This document shows, piece by piece, positions 51,773 to 59,856 of a stretch of 64,000 bases of DNA. The DNA is from Maricaulis sp039978735. Lineage in GTDB: Bacteria > Pseudomonadota > Alphaproteobacteria > Caulobacterales > Maricaulaceae. The notes under the pieces were generated by a model. The model did not search any database, was not told where the DNA came from, and was given only the letters and a program-made list of their open reading frames with translations. The position numbers and the translations under genes were made by a program. The first letter of the stretch is position 1. Every line of letters starts with the position of its first letter. The stretch lies in NCBI RefSeq assembly GCF_039978735.1, contig NZ_JBDWAS010000052.1, forward strand, positions 62,001 through 126,000, written 5' to 3'.

Positions 51773-52335
51773 GGTAGCAGTGTCTCGGCCTCAATTCGCT
51801 CATTGAGCTGCATGTCCGCCAGCTCTGGGAATTGCTCATAGATGAAATTCATAATCTTGGTGGCGCCGACATCCAGATAACGTTGCAACATTTGAGCTCG
51901 AGCCACCACCGGGGCGAACTCTTCCAACAGCTCCATTTCGCCAGCTATCTCGCAGCCTCTATCGGACAGATCTATAAGAACCTTCCGCCCCTCCACGCGG
52001 AGAACGGCGAGGCCTCTAGCGGCGAGCAGGTTTAGCAACGCGCGGTAACTATGATCCCAAGGGCCAAAGCGATATCGAACCATACTCGACTCGATCGAAT
52101 GCCGTTCGAATTCCTGGACTTCAATGGCCTTTGGGTTCGCGCCTCGGGCCAGCATCGCGCTTTCGAAGTAAGCTGGATACCGAAGCAGGAAATCCAATTT
52201 CGCGAGCTTGGTGATGCCTTCGATAGCGGGGCGGTCCTGCTTTCGAAAAGCATGGATCAGCAGAAGCAACCGAGCAGCTTTTGCGTCGTTGGTCTCCTCG
52301 ACTTCTTCTAAAATGTCCAGCAAATCGCTACTCAC
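51769..52335 (-). CDS. ABC-three-component middle component (small)
   Basis: A 188-residue, mainly helical protein with winged-helix-like character (FGPWDHSYRALLNLLAARGLAVLRVEGRKVLIDLSDRG). It shows no enzyme motif. Position between the nuclease and ATPase genes and size match the 'middle component' of ABC-3C systems, thought to link ATPase and effector. Start GTG 52335 follows GGAGG by six bases; it overlaps the nuclease gene by eight and the ATPase gene by four bases. The assignment rests on context. Confidence 0.7.
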   Translation of the reverse strand: MSSDLLDILEEVEETNDAKAARLLLLIHAFRKQDRPAIEGITKLAKLDFLLRYPAYFESAMLARGANPKAIEVQEFERHSIESSMVRYRFGPWDHSYRALLNLLAARGLAVLRVEGRKVLIDLSDRGCEIAGEMELLEEFAPVVARAQMLQRYLDVGATKIMNFIYEQFPELADMQLNERIEAETLLP

Positions 52336-53596
52336 CGCCTTCCTCCATCAGAGAAAAGCGTGGTGACCACCAAACCTTGCATTGCTCGGTCAGCAGCCCG
52401 GCTGCCCCCAACAAGTGTTCGGGTGTACAGCCGTGTAGCTTCCCGTCCTCTCTATCTGCCCGCTCACGGAGCTTCTGCAATAGGTCGGTGTACATATTGG
52501 CACCATAAGGTTCCGGTGCTCCTTCGGCTGCTGCGACGGCTTCGACGCAGTCAGTCATCACGCGCGCCAAGATATCTTGGCGTTGGGTGCGTGCTCTGGC
52601 CAAACTGTGTTTTCTAGCCCAACGAAGTTCGAGGCTCTGAAAACTTCGTACTAGGTCCTCTAGATGGTCTATGCGAACTTTCTGGACGCCACCGGCGGCC
52701 AGTTTCTGCACCATTTTTCGTAGATCTACTGGCAGATCGCCCACCCCAAGGAGGCCATCGAGTATCAGGGGTTCATCCGCGTTGTCAGCGCGCTCCGATA
52801 TGGCGCGTTGAACCGCCTCGCCATCGAGCTTCTTTCCGGCAAGTGTCGAAGCGGCCAGTGCTTGATTGAAGCCACCCCCTGCGGCGTAGAGGTCGGCCTG
52901 GCCTTTCCCCAACCCTAGACTAGAGGCATTCTGCGCAAGAGCTATTAAGTCGTTCGCCAAAAGCAGCAGCTTCGGATAGGTCCAGTCGCTAACGGTGCCA
53001 AGTTCCCAGATGGCGGCAAGCAAGGTTCGTTCAATATTCGTGATGGGTTCATCGCGAGCATTAAGCAGAACGCGTGAGAGTGTTTTGGCGGCGTCCTCTT
53101 GGTTGAGTTCCGCCTGTGCTGCGACCTTCTGGACCGCAATCCGCTTTTCAGACGTAGCGCGCAGCCCTTTTACCGTTGGTTTCTCTTGAAGCTGGTTGAC
53201 CACCCAAGGCAGGTTCTGATGGCTTTCTTTGTCGTTCCAGAACCTGTGGTTAGTTGAAAAATCAAACCTGTCGATCTGCCCTGGGTAGTTCGCATCGAGC
53301 CTGCAGAACTTCGCCAACGCTTTTAGTACAGGACTGTCTGTAAGCCTTAGTGGGTCGAGGCGAAGTTCTCGCGTCTTTACCTGCACGGCAACGTACTTCC
53401 CCGAAGCTTCTTCGATGATGAAGTCTTCGTGGTTTTCGCAGATCACGCTGCGCACTTTTTCCGGGGTGGTCACGCACCGAAGCGCATTAAACGCGGCGTA
53501 CGCATACTGGTAACGAAAGCGCGAACCGACCGCATCTCCAGGGTCTGAACTATCCAGCACCTCCCCGAGATGGATCGTCTGTTCTTTGTCCCCCAT
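52328..53596 (-). CDS. DUF4297-type dsDNA nuclease, ABC-3C effector
   Basis: A 422-residue protein whose N-terminal ~150 residues match the DUF4297 (Cap4-like) PD-(D/E)xK nuclease: GDAVGSRFRYQYAYAAFNAL, E54-N-H-E-D58, and Q72-V-K74 as the QxK part of the active site. The C-terminal half is helical and probably contacts the other components. In ABC-3C systems such nucleases are effectors released on infection. I chose ATG 53596 (GAGG six bases upstream); in-frame starts at 53626 and 53704 also exist. It leads the three-gene cassette. Confidence 0.78.
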   Translation of the reverse strand: MGDKEQTIHLGEVLDSSDPGDAVGSRFRYQYAYAAFNALRCVTTPEKVRSVICENHEDFIIEEASGKYVAVQVKTRELRLDPLRLTDSPVLKALAKFCRLDANYPGQIDRFDFSTNHRFWNDKESHQNLPWVVNQLQEKPTVKGLRATSEKRIAVQKVAAQAELNQEDAAKTLSRVLLNARDEPITNIERTLLAAIWELGTVSDWTYPKLLLLANDLIALAQNASSLGLGKGQADLYAAGGGFNQALAASTLAGKKLDGEAVQRAISERADNADEPLILDGLLGVGDLPVDLRKMVQKLAAGGVQKVRIDHLEDLVRSFQSLELRWARKHSLARARTQRQDILARVMTDCVEAVAAAEGAPEPYGANMYTDLLQKLRERADREDGKLHGCTPEHLLGAAGLLTEQCKVWWSPRFSLMEEGGE

Positions 53597-53746
53597 CAAA
53601 CACCTCACTGTCCCCTCTACACTCATTAGTGCACCTGCGCGATATATGCAATTTTGCGCTGAACCTCTGAGCTGGGTTGAAAGCTGGTATCTAAATGCTG
53701 GCAAAACGACCAGAGCTGGGGGCGAGTAGGCCGGACGAGAAGATGA

Positions 53747-53974
53747 ATTTGTATTTCATCTCCGCCGTTCTCCCGAGAGACGACGGGGCCCATCTTCGCC
53801 GACAAGAAGACCAATTCGGCCGGGCTTCAGCTCGCGGACCTCACTGCCCGGCCTATAGGGCGGTACGTTCTCGACCAGGGTCAACCGAACAGGGCCTGGG
53901 ACATTATCGAGCCGAAACTCCGTCGCAGCCCGACAGGTGCTGTTGCGGGCTGGGGGCTGAAAATATTCCCCTGA
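53747..53974 (+). pseudogene. DUF3800 gene remnant (C-terminal fragment)
   Basis: Reading the + strand in the frame of base 53786 gives GPIFADKKTNSAGLQLADL then ARPIGRYVLDQGQPNRAWD, IIEPKLRR and AGWGLKIFP before a stop at 53972-53974. This is the characteristic C-terminal end of DUF3800 proteins. A stop codon at 53744-53746 and loss of similarity upstream show that the rest of the gene is gone. It lies head-to-head with the ABC-3C cassette. Confidence 0.75.
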
Positions 53975-54079
53975 AAAGCAAAAGGCTCCGGGAAACCCCA
54001 GAGCCAGTCGCCGACCGGGAACAACCCCCAGTCCGATGCAACCAATATAATGAGGCAGGGCGGCCAGGGCAATATCCCC

Positions 54080-54256
54080 CAAGCCGCCACAGCCTCTGCC
54101 TCCAGCCGCTCCACCAGCTTAACCCCGGCGCCTGAACACGTCAGGTCCCCGCCGGGATCGCCAGTCCATTCGCCCGCCTCGTGCATGGCGTTGACCGCCT
54201 TGCGTATCCGCGGCGCGGCGGCGGCTCCCACGGCACCGGACGGGTTGGCCTTGTCC
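54080..54256 (-). pseudogene. Outer duplicated leuB 3' end (decayed)
   Basis: On the minus strand this encodes DKANPSGAVGAAA, then RIRKAVNAMHEAGEWTGD and the LTCSGAGVKLVERLEAEAVAA end of LeuB. Compared with the real leuB it has lost about 11 codons internally, and the TAG stop has become TGG. It is the copy furthest from leuB and the most decayed. It shares the variants CGCTCC and TTAACCCC with the inner copy but not with intact leuB. Confidence 0.85.
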
Positions 54257-54273
54257 GGCGAAGACTGCGACAC

Positions 54274-54642
54274 TTACCGATCCCGCGCATACCGCGCCTC
54301 GACCGCAAACTCCGGCAGCCAGCTTTCCCGCCTTTCCACCCAGCATTCATAGGTCGGCGCAAGCTGGTCCGGGCGGTCCAGCGTGCCGAGATGGATCTCG
54401 GTCTCGTTTCCGGTGCGGGCGAAGACGGAGCCGCCGCAATCGGGGCAGAAGTGGCGGCCCTGATAGCTGCGGGTCTCGCCGTCGACGGTGACGGCGTCCT
54501 CCGGGAAGATTGCGGCAGCATAAAAGAGTGCGCCGTGATGCTTGCGGCAGTCGAGGCAGTGGCACACGCCGACCCGGTCGGGCCGCCCCGACGCCGCGAT
54601 CCGCACCTTGCCGCAAAGGCAACCGCCGGTGATCTTCTCCAT
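54274..54642 (-). CDS. GFA-family zinc protein
   Basis: A 122-residue protein of the glutathione-dependent formaldehyde-activating enzyme family: zinc cysteines in GGCLCGKVR, CHCLDCRKHHG and FCPDCGGS. Most members, like this one, have unknown physiological function. The start ATG 54642 lies four bases after GGAGAGG; the frame extends to 54702 without support. The gene sits alone between two leuB 3'-end copies and points the same way as leuB. Confidence 0.88.
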   Translation of the reverse strand: MEKITGGCLCGKVRIAASGRPDRVGVCHCLDCRKHHGALFYAAAIFPEDAVTVDGETRSYQGRHFCPDCGGSVFARTGNETEIHLGTLDRPDQLAPTYECWVERRESWLPEFAVEARYARDR

Positions 54643-54756
54643 GAGACCTCTCCGTCCTGGCCAGGCGGGAAGGCTTACACCGCGAAGGCGCAATCCGGCC
54701 ACTGCTGCGGTGAGGATCTTCCCGGGCTGAGCTGTCAGAGCAAACGTGCGCGCTCC

Positions 54757-54814
54757 GCGGCGCTTTGCGCCGCCCCCTCAGTCCGCTTCGCGGACAGCTC
54801 CCCCGCAAGCGGGG
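54757..54814. repeat. Three tandem short hairpins
   Basis: GCGGCG-CTTTG-CGCCGC (54757-54773), GTCCGC-TTC-GCGGAC (54781-54795) and CCCCGC-AA-GCGGGG (54801-54814). Such hairpin strings, read as ...GTCCGCTTCGCGGACAGCT..., are common intergenic palindromic repeats in Caulobacter-like genomes. They fill the gap between the GFA gene and the inner leuB copy. Confidence 0.6.
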
Positions 54815-54900
54815 CGAGCCCTGATCAGGCTTTCCCTGCGTAGCGGGGGAAGTGGCCGAGCCCGGCCTTGTGCCGGTTGAGGTCGAAGGGGGCCGGTAAG

Positions 54901-55017
54901 CCCTAAGCCGCCACGGCCTCCGCCTCCAGCCGCTCCACCAGCTTAACCCCGGCGCCCGAACACGTCAGATCCCCGCCGAGATCGCCGGTCCATTCGCCGG
55001 CCTCATGCATGGCGTTG
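54901..55017 (-). pseudogene. Inner duplicated leuB 3' end (117 bases)
   Basis: This matches the final ~38 codons of LeuB plus stop, starting at CCCTAAGCCGCC as at the true leuB end and stopping abruptly at GCGTTG (55017). I count about 8 differences over roughly 116 bases (about 93% identity). Reading frame and TAG stop are intact. To its left the sequence GGTAAGCCCTAA resembles the left end of the ABC-3C region. Confidence 0.88.
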
Positions 55018-55070
55018 TCACCCCCGTGTCTTCACCCCGCCTCTTCACCCACCCAGTCCCCATCCGAATC

Positions 55071-55109
55071 TTGACATTTCGCCTGTTTTGTCTATTTTGT
55101 GCCAATTGG
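55071..55109 (+). promoter_or_regulatory. Promoter and candidate operator of the toxin-antitoxin operon
   Basis: TTGACA (55071-55076), 16-base spacer, TATTTT (55093-55098), close to sigma-70 consensus. The palindrome CCAATTGG at 55102-55109 lies just downstream and could be an autoregulatory site for the antitoxin. The stretch is much more AT-rich than its flanks. Confidence 0.6.
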
Positions 55110-55126
55110 ACATTACGAGGCGAGCC

Positions 55127-55381
55127 ATGACCTATGTTCCCGCGACCGATGTGAAGCAGAATTTCGGGCGCTATGTCGAAGAGGCGCAGCATCGCCCGGT
55201 GCATGTGCAGAAGCATGGCCGGGACAGTGTGGTGATCGTCTCGGCGCGTCATTATGCCGAGCTGGTGAAGAACCAGAGATCGCGCGAGGCCGGCGAGCTC
55301 GATGCCGAAACGGTCGACCGGCTGACCGGCGCGCGGATGGACACGCGGCACGACCATCTCGACAGGCTGATGGACGATTAG
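55127..55381 (+). CDS. Phd/YefM-family antitoxin
   Basis: An 84-residue protein with the Phd/YefM DNA-binding fold: VPATDVKQNFGRYVEEAQ, then HVQKHGRDSVVIVSARHYAEL, and an acidic/charged C-terminal tail for toxin binding. Start ATG 55127 is six bases after GAGG. The toxin gene starts one base after its stop. The pair lies between intact leuB and a duplicated leuB 3' end. Confidence 0.88.
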   Translation: MTYVPATDVKQNFGRYVEEAQHRPVHVQKHGRDSVVIVSARHYAELVKNQRSREAGELDAETVDRLTGARMDTRHDHLDRLMDD

Positions 55382-55382
55382 C

Positions 55383-55820
55383 ATGGCCTTTCCCGAACCC
55401 GAAACGGGGCGGGTCATCGGATACAATTTTCTCTGGAGCCATGAGCGCGATGCGGGCGAGAGCGCCGGGCGCAAGGCGCGGCCTGTCCTGATCCTCGCAG
55501 TGCGGGAGATCACGGCCGGCCGTGAGGTCTGGGTCGTGCCGTTTACAGGGCAGGATCACGCGGAGACACCGCACGCGGTGGCCGTGCCGCCACGTGTGCA
55601 AGCGCATCTCGGCCTCACCCGGGATGCCTCCTACATCATCGCCTCGCAGATCAATGTGTTTGTCTGGCCGGGCGCCGACCTGAACCGATATCCTGAACGC
55701 GATGGTGTTATGGATATCGGCTTCGTGCCGCCTGCCTTGCTCAGGCAGGTGCAAATCGCGCTGCGCTCCGCCTGGGAGAGCCAGGCGGCGGACAAGACCG
55801 TCCGCGATCCCGCATCGTGA
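55383..55820 (+). CDS. PemK/MazF-like type II toxin
   Basis: A 145-residue protein with a PemK/MazF-like barrel: RVIGYNFLWSHE, GRKARPVLILAV, WVVPFTGQD, LTRDASYIIASQINVFVWPG. Such toxins cleave RNA and are neutralised by the antitoxin encoded just upstream. Phd-family antitoxins usually pair with Doc, so a Phd/MazF-like combination is a mixed but known type of pairing. It converges on leuB with a 17-base gap. Confidence 0.82.
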   Translation: MAFPEPETGRVIGYNFLWSHERDAGESAGRKARPVLILAVREITAGREVWVVPFTGQDHAETPHAVAVPPRVQAHLGLTRDASYIIASQINVFVWPGADLNRYPERDGVMDIGFVPPALLRQVQIALRSAWESQAADKTVRDPAS

Positions 55821-55837
55821 AGCGTATCGTGGCAGCC

Positions 55838-56896
55838 CTAAGCCGCCACGGCCTCCGCCTCCAGCCGTTCCACCAGCTTCACACCGGCGCCTGAACACGT
55901 CAGGTCTCCGCCCAGATCGCCGGTCCATTCGCCGGCCTCGTGCATGGCGTTGACCGCCTTGCGGATGCGGGCGGCGGCGTCGGTTTCGCCCAAGGATTCC
56001 AGGAGCTGGGCGGCGGCTTCGATGGCGCCGAACGGGTTGGCCTTGTCCTGGCCGGCAATGTCGGGGGCCGAGCCGTGGATGGGTTCGAAAATGCCGGGAC
56101 GGGCCTCGCCCAGCGAGGCGGAGCCCAAAAGGCCGATTGAGCCGGGCAGCATGGAGGCCTCGTCGGACAGGATGTCGCCGAACATGTTCTCGGTGACGAT
56201 GACGTCGAAACTGGCCGGGGCGCGCAAGAGGTGCATCGCCGCGGCGTCGACATACATGTGGTCGAGGGCGATATCGGGATAGTCGCGCGCGCCCATCTCC
56301 GAGACGGTCTCGCGCCACAGGCGGCTGGTTTCCAGCACATTGGCCTTGTCCACCGAGGTGAGACGGCCGCGGCGCAGGCGGGCCTGTTCGAAGGCGACGC
56401 GGGCGACGCGGGCAATCTCCGCGCGGCTGTAGGTGCAGGTGTCGGAGGCCTGGCTGTCCGTGCGCTCGCGCAGGCCGAAATAGATGCCGCCGGTCAGTTC
56501 GCGCACGATCAAAAGGTCCGTCCCCGCTACGAGATCGGCTCGCAGCGGGGACTTGTCCGCCAGCGCGGGGTGCACGCTGGCAGGTCTCAGATTGGCATAG
56601 ACGCCGAGCGCCTTGCGCAGGGCCAGAAGGCCGGCTTCGGGGCGCGAGGGGGCCTGGTCCCATTTGGGTCCGCCCACTGCGCCGAGGAAGACCGCGTCGG
56701 CGGCCTGGCAGGCAGCCAGGGTCTCGTCGGTCAGGGGTTCGCCATAGCGGTCGATCGAGGCGCCGCCGAAAGCGTGCTCCTCGAACCGGACCGAAAAGCC
56801 GGACAGGGCGGCAGCCCGTTCGATGACGGCGCGGGCGACGCGGGTGATTTCCGGGCCGATCCCGTCACCGGGCAGAAGGACGATGCGATAGGTCAT
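55838..56896 (-). CDS. leuB: 3-isopropylmalate dehydrogenase
   Basis: A 352-residue, full-length enzyme: YRIVLLPGDGIGPEITRVA start, AVGGPKWD, DNILETSRLW-like VDKANVLETSRLWR and the NAD-binding EPIHGSAPDIAGQDKANP region. It oxidises 3-isopropylmalate, the third step of leucine synthesis. It is last gene of the ilv-leu operon and overlaps leuD by four bases. Its final ~117 bases recur twice to the left (54901-55017 and, longer but degraded, 54080-54256), marking its 3' end as an insertion hot spot. Confidence 0.97.
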   Translation of the reverse strand: MTYRIVLLPGDGIGPEITRVARAVIERAAALSGFSVRFEEHAFGGASIDRYGEPLTDETLAACQAADAVFLGAVGGPKWDQAPSRPEAGLLALRKALGVYANLRPASVHPALADKSPLRADLVAGTDLLIVRELTGGIYFGLRERTDSQASDTCTYSRAEIARVARVAFEQARLRRGRLTSVDKANVLETSRLWRETVSEMGARDYPDIALDHMYVDAAAMHLLRAPASFDVIVTENMFGDILSDEASMLPGSIGLLGSASLGEARPGIFEPIHGSAPDIAGQDKANPFGAIEAAAQLLESLGETDAAARIRKAVNAMHEAGEWTGDLGGDLTCSGAGVKLVERLEAEAVAA

Positions 56897-57471
56897 GCGG
56901 TCTGTGTCTCGTAAGCGGTGATGGCGTCTTCGTTGGCGGTGAGGAAGCCGAGCGGGTCGGTGCCTTCCATCAGGCAGTGCCGGGCGAAGGGTTCGATCGT
57001 GAAGTCGAAACCGGGCCCGTTGCCCATCTCGACGCGCTGGGCGGCAAGGTCGACGGTGATCTCGACATCGGGATGGGCCAGCAGCCAGTCATGCGCCTCT
57101 TTCGGGGCGAGGATCGGCAGGAGGCCGTTCTTGGCCGCATTGGAGCGGAAGATGTCGGCGATCTCCGAGGAGATGACGGCGCGGAAGCCGAAATCGTGCA
57201 GCGCCCAGGGCGCATGCTCGCGCGAGGAGCCGCAGCCGAAATTGCGCCCTGCCACAAGGATGCGGTGGGTTTCCGTGTCCAGCGCGTTGAGGGCGACGGT
57301 CTCCAGCGGCTTGCCCTCACTGTCATAGCGCCAGTCGTGGAAGGCCTTGTCGCCCAGCCCGTCGCGCGAGGTCGTGGTGAGGAAGCGCGCGGGGATGATC
57401 TGGTCGGTGTCGATGTCTTCCTGGTCGATCACGAAAGTGCGGCTGGTCAGCGCGGTGAAGCGTTCAGGCAT
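56893..57471 (-). CDS. leuD: 3-isopropylmalate dehydratase small subunit
   Basis: A 192-residue protein with the LeuD pattern DQEDIDTDQIIPARFL, AGRNFGCGSSREHAPWAL and VISSEIADIFRSNAAKNGLLP. It pairs with LeuC to isomerise 2- to 3-isopropylmalate. It overlaps leuC by eight and leuB by four bases. Confidence 0.97.
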   Translation of the reverse strand: MPERFTALTSRTFVIDQEDIDTDQIIPARFLTTTSRDGLGDKAFHDWRYDSEGKPLETVALNALDTETHRILVAGRNFGCGSSREHAPWALHDFGFRAVISSEIADIFRSNAAKNGLLPILAPKEAHDWLLAHPDVEITVDLAAQRVEMGNGPGFDFTIEPFARHCLMEGTDPLGFLTANEDAITAYETQTA

Positions 57472-58894
57472 GGGCGGGCTCCATCAGCGTGGCCGGGTCG
57501 ATGACATGGCCGGCGATCGCGGCTGCGGCGGCCGTGGCCGGGCTGGCCAGCACGGTGCGCGCGCCGGGACCCTGGCGGCCCTCGAAATTGCGGTTCGAGG
57601 TGGAGACGATCAGCTGGCCCGGCTCGCCCTTGTCGCCATTCATGGCGATGCACATGGAACAGCCCGGCTGGCGCCACTCCGCGCCGGCCTCGATGAAGAT
57701 CCGGTCCAGCCCTTCCGCCTCGGCCTGTTTGCGCACGGCGACCGAGCCGGGCACCACGAGGGCGCGCACGCCTTGCGCCACCCGGCGTCCGCTCATGATC
57801 GCGGCGGCAGCGCGCAGGTCTGTGATGCGCGAATTGGTGCACGAGCCGATGAAGACCTGGTCGACCTTCGCGCCGGAAACCGGCTTTCCCGCCTCGAACT
57901 GCATATAGCCCAGCGCGCGGGCATGGGAGGCCGACCGTGCGGCCGGAACCGGGGCGTCGACGGCGATGCCGGTATCCGGTGCCGTGCCCCAGGTGACCAT
58001 CGGCCGGATCTGTGTCGCGTCGATCATCACCTCACGATCGAAGCGCGCGCCCGGATCGGAGCGGAAATGTGACCAGCGTGTCACCGCCATGTCCCACTTA
58101 TCGGGGTCTGACGGCACATGTTCGCGACCCTTAAGCCACGCAAATGTGGTCTCGTCGGCGGCAATCATCCCCGCGCGCGCGCCCGCCTCGATCGACATGT
58201 TGCAGACCGTCATCCGGCCCTCCATGTCGAGCGCCTCGATCGCCTCGCCGGCATATTCGATCACGCATCCCGTACCGCCATCCACACCGATCTCGGCGAT
58301 CACCGCGAGGATGATATCCTTGGCCGAAACGCCTGGCGCAGTAGGGCCGTCCAGTGTGATCCGCATGGATTTCGGCTTGCGCTGCAACAGGCATTGCGTC
58401 GCCAGCACATGGCCGACTTCCGTCGTGCCGATCCCGAAGGCCAGCGCTCCGAAAGCGCCATGGGTGGCGGTATGGCTGTCACCGCACACAATCGTCATGC
58501 CCGGCTGGGTCGCCCCCAGTTCCGGCCCGATCACATGCACCACACCGCGATGCTCACTATCCCAGCCATGCAGGGTAATCCCGTGCGCCGACGCATTCGC
58601 CTGCAGGGTCTCGACCTGCTTGCGGGCGGCCTCGGTGGCATAGGGCGGGGTCTCGCCGGGGGCGAAATCCAGCGTTGGCGTTGCGTGATCGATCGTCGCC
58701 AGGGTGCGGTCGGGCCGGCGCACCTTGAGGCCGCGCCCGGCCAGCACCGAAAAGGCCTGGGGCGAGGTGACCTCATGCACCAGGTGCAGGTCGACATAGA
58801 GCATGGCCGGCGTGTCGGCCGTCTCCGCCTTGACCAGGTGGGCGTCCCAGACCTTCTCGAACAGGGATCGCGGACGCCCGCTATCAGGCGACAT
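57464..58894 (-). CDS. leuC: 3-isopropylmalate dehydratase large subunit
   Basis: A 476-residue aconitase-family protein with the 4Fe-4S cysteines in VFIGSCTNSR and QPGCSMC, and VCGDSHTATHGAFG. It isomerises isopropylmalate with LeuD. The start is ATG 58894 (MSPDSGRPRSLFEKVWDAH), which overlaps ilvE by 11 bases; the frame is open to 59137 but that is the ilvE shadow. Confidence 0.96.
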   Translation of the reverse strand: MSPDSGRPRSLFEKVWDAHLVKAETADTPAMLYVDLHLVHEVTSPQAFSVLAGRGLKVRRPDRTLATIDHATPTLDFAPGETPPYATEAARKQVETLQANASAHGITLHGWDSEHRGVVHVIGPELGATQPGMTIVCGDSHTATHGAFGALAFGIGTTEVGHVLATQCLLQRKPKSMRITLDGPTAPGVSAKDIILAVIAEIGVDGGTGCVIEYAGEAIEALDMEGRMTVCNMSIEAGARAGMIAADETTFAWLKGREHVPSDPDKWDMAVTRWSHFRSDPGARFDREVMIDATQIRPMVTWGTAPDTGIAVDAPVPAARSASHARALGYMQFEAGKPVSGAKVDQVFIGSCTNSRITDLRAAAAIMSGRRVAQGVRALVVPGSVAVRKQAEAEGLDRIFIEAGAEWRQPGCSMCIAMNGDKGEPGQLIVSTSNRNFEGRQGPGARTVLASPATAAAAAIAGHVIDPATLMEPAHA

Positions 58895-59840
58895 GCTGGA
58901 CCTCCATCGGATTGTCCTGCACCGGCTGCAGCCAGCCGTGATGGTCCGGGGTCTCGCCGGTGAACAGGCCGAAGAAGCGCTCCTGCATCTTTTCCGCGAC
59001 CGGGCCACGGCCGCCGCAGCGCACGATATGGCCGTCGACCGAGCGCACCGGCGTGATCTCGGCGGCGGTGCCGGTGAAGAAGATCTCGTCGGCGACATAG
59101 AGGCTTTCGCGCGACAGGGTCTGCTCGCGCACGTCATAGCCTTCCGCCTCGGCCAGCTTGATCACGCTGTCGCGGGTCAGGCCGGACAGGATGGAGGCCG
59201 AGGTCGGCGGCGTGCGGATGATGCCGTCGGAGACGACGAAGATGTTCTCGCCGGCGCCTTCGGACACCAGGCCGTTGACGTCCAGGCCGATGCCTTCGTC
59301 GAAGCCGCGCGAGTGAGCTTCATGGCTGATCAGCACGGAAGAGAGGTAGTTGCCGCCGGCCTTGGCACCGGTCGGGATGGTGTTGGGTGCGGCCCGGTTC
59401 CAGCTGGAGATGCAGCAATTCACGCCCTTGGACAGGGCTTCCTCGCCCAGATAGGCGCCCCAGGGGAAGGCCGCGATGCAGACATCGATACTGGTGTCCT
59501 TGCCGGGCAGGACGCCGATCCCGCCATAGCCGAAATAGGCGATCGGCCGGATATAGGCATTCTTGAGATGATTGGCGCGCACCGCCATGCGGCAGGCGGC
59601 CTCGATCTCCTCCTGCGTGTAGGGGATCGGCATGTGGTAGACGCGCGCGGAATCGAACAGGCGCCGGATGTGGTCGGTGAGCCGGAAGATCACCGGGCCG
59701 GACGGCGTGTCGTAACAGCGGATGCCCTCGAACACCGAGGTGCCATAATGCAGGGCGTGGCTCAGCACATGGGTCTGGGCTTCGTGCCAGTCGATGAGTT
59801 CGCCATTGCGCCAGATGAAGTCGGTTTCGGAAATAGCCAT
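58884..59840 (-). CDS. ilvE: Branched-chain amino acid aminotransferase
   Basis: A 318-residue class IV aminotransferase: FIWRNGELIDWHEAQTHVLSHALHYGTSVFEG, the lysine-containing AKAGGNYLSSVL and EGAGENIFVV. It makes leucine, isoleucine and valine from their keto acids using PLP. It lies 16 bases after leuA, and its stop overlaps leuC. Confidence 0.95.
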   Translation of the reverse strand: MAISETDFIWRNGELIDWHEAQTHVLSHALHYGTSVFEGIRCYDTPSGPVIFRLTDHIRRLFDSARVYHMPIPYTQEEIEAACRMAVRANHLKNAYIRPIAYFGYGGIGVLPGKDTSIDVCIAAFPWGAYLGEEALSKGVNCCISSWNRAAPNTIPTGAKAGGNYLSSVLISHEAHSRGFDEGIGLDVNGLVSEGAGENIFVVSDGIIRTPPTSASILSGLTRDSVIKLAEAEGYDVREQTLSRESLYVADEIFFTGTAAEITPVRSVDGHIVRCGGRGPVAEKMQERFFGLFTGETPDHHGWLQPVQDNPMEVQHVA

Positions 59841-59856
59841 GGTCTTGGTGTCCTGA

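Noticed and set aside
53695..54135. A 146-codon plus-strand open frame in the accessory region
   Set aside because: Its translation has no family resemblance; the overlapping frame shows the DUF3800 C-terminus, and the right part is the antisense of a leuB copy.
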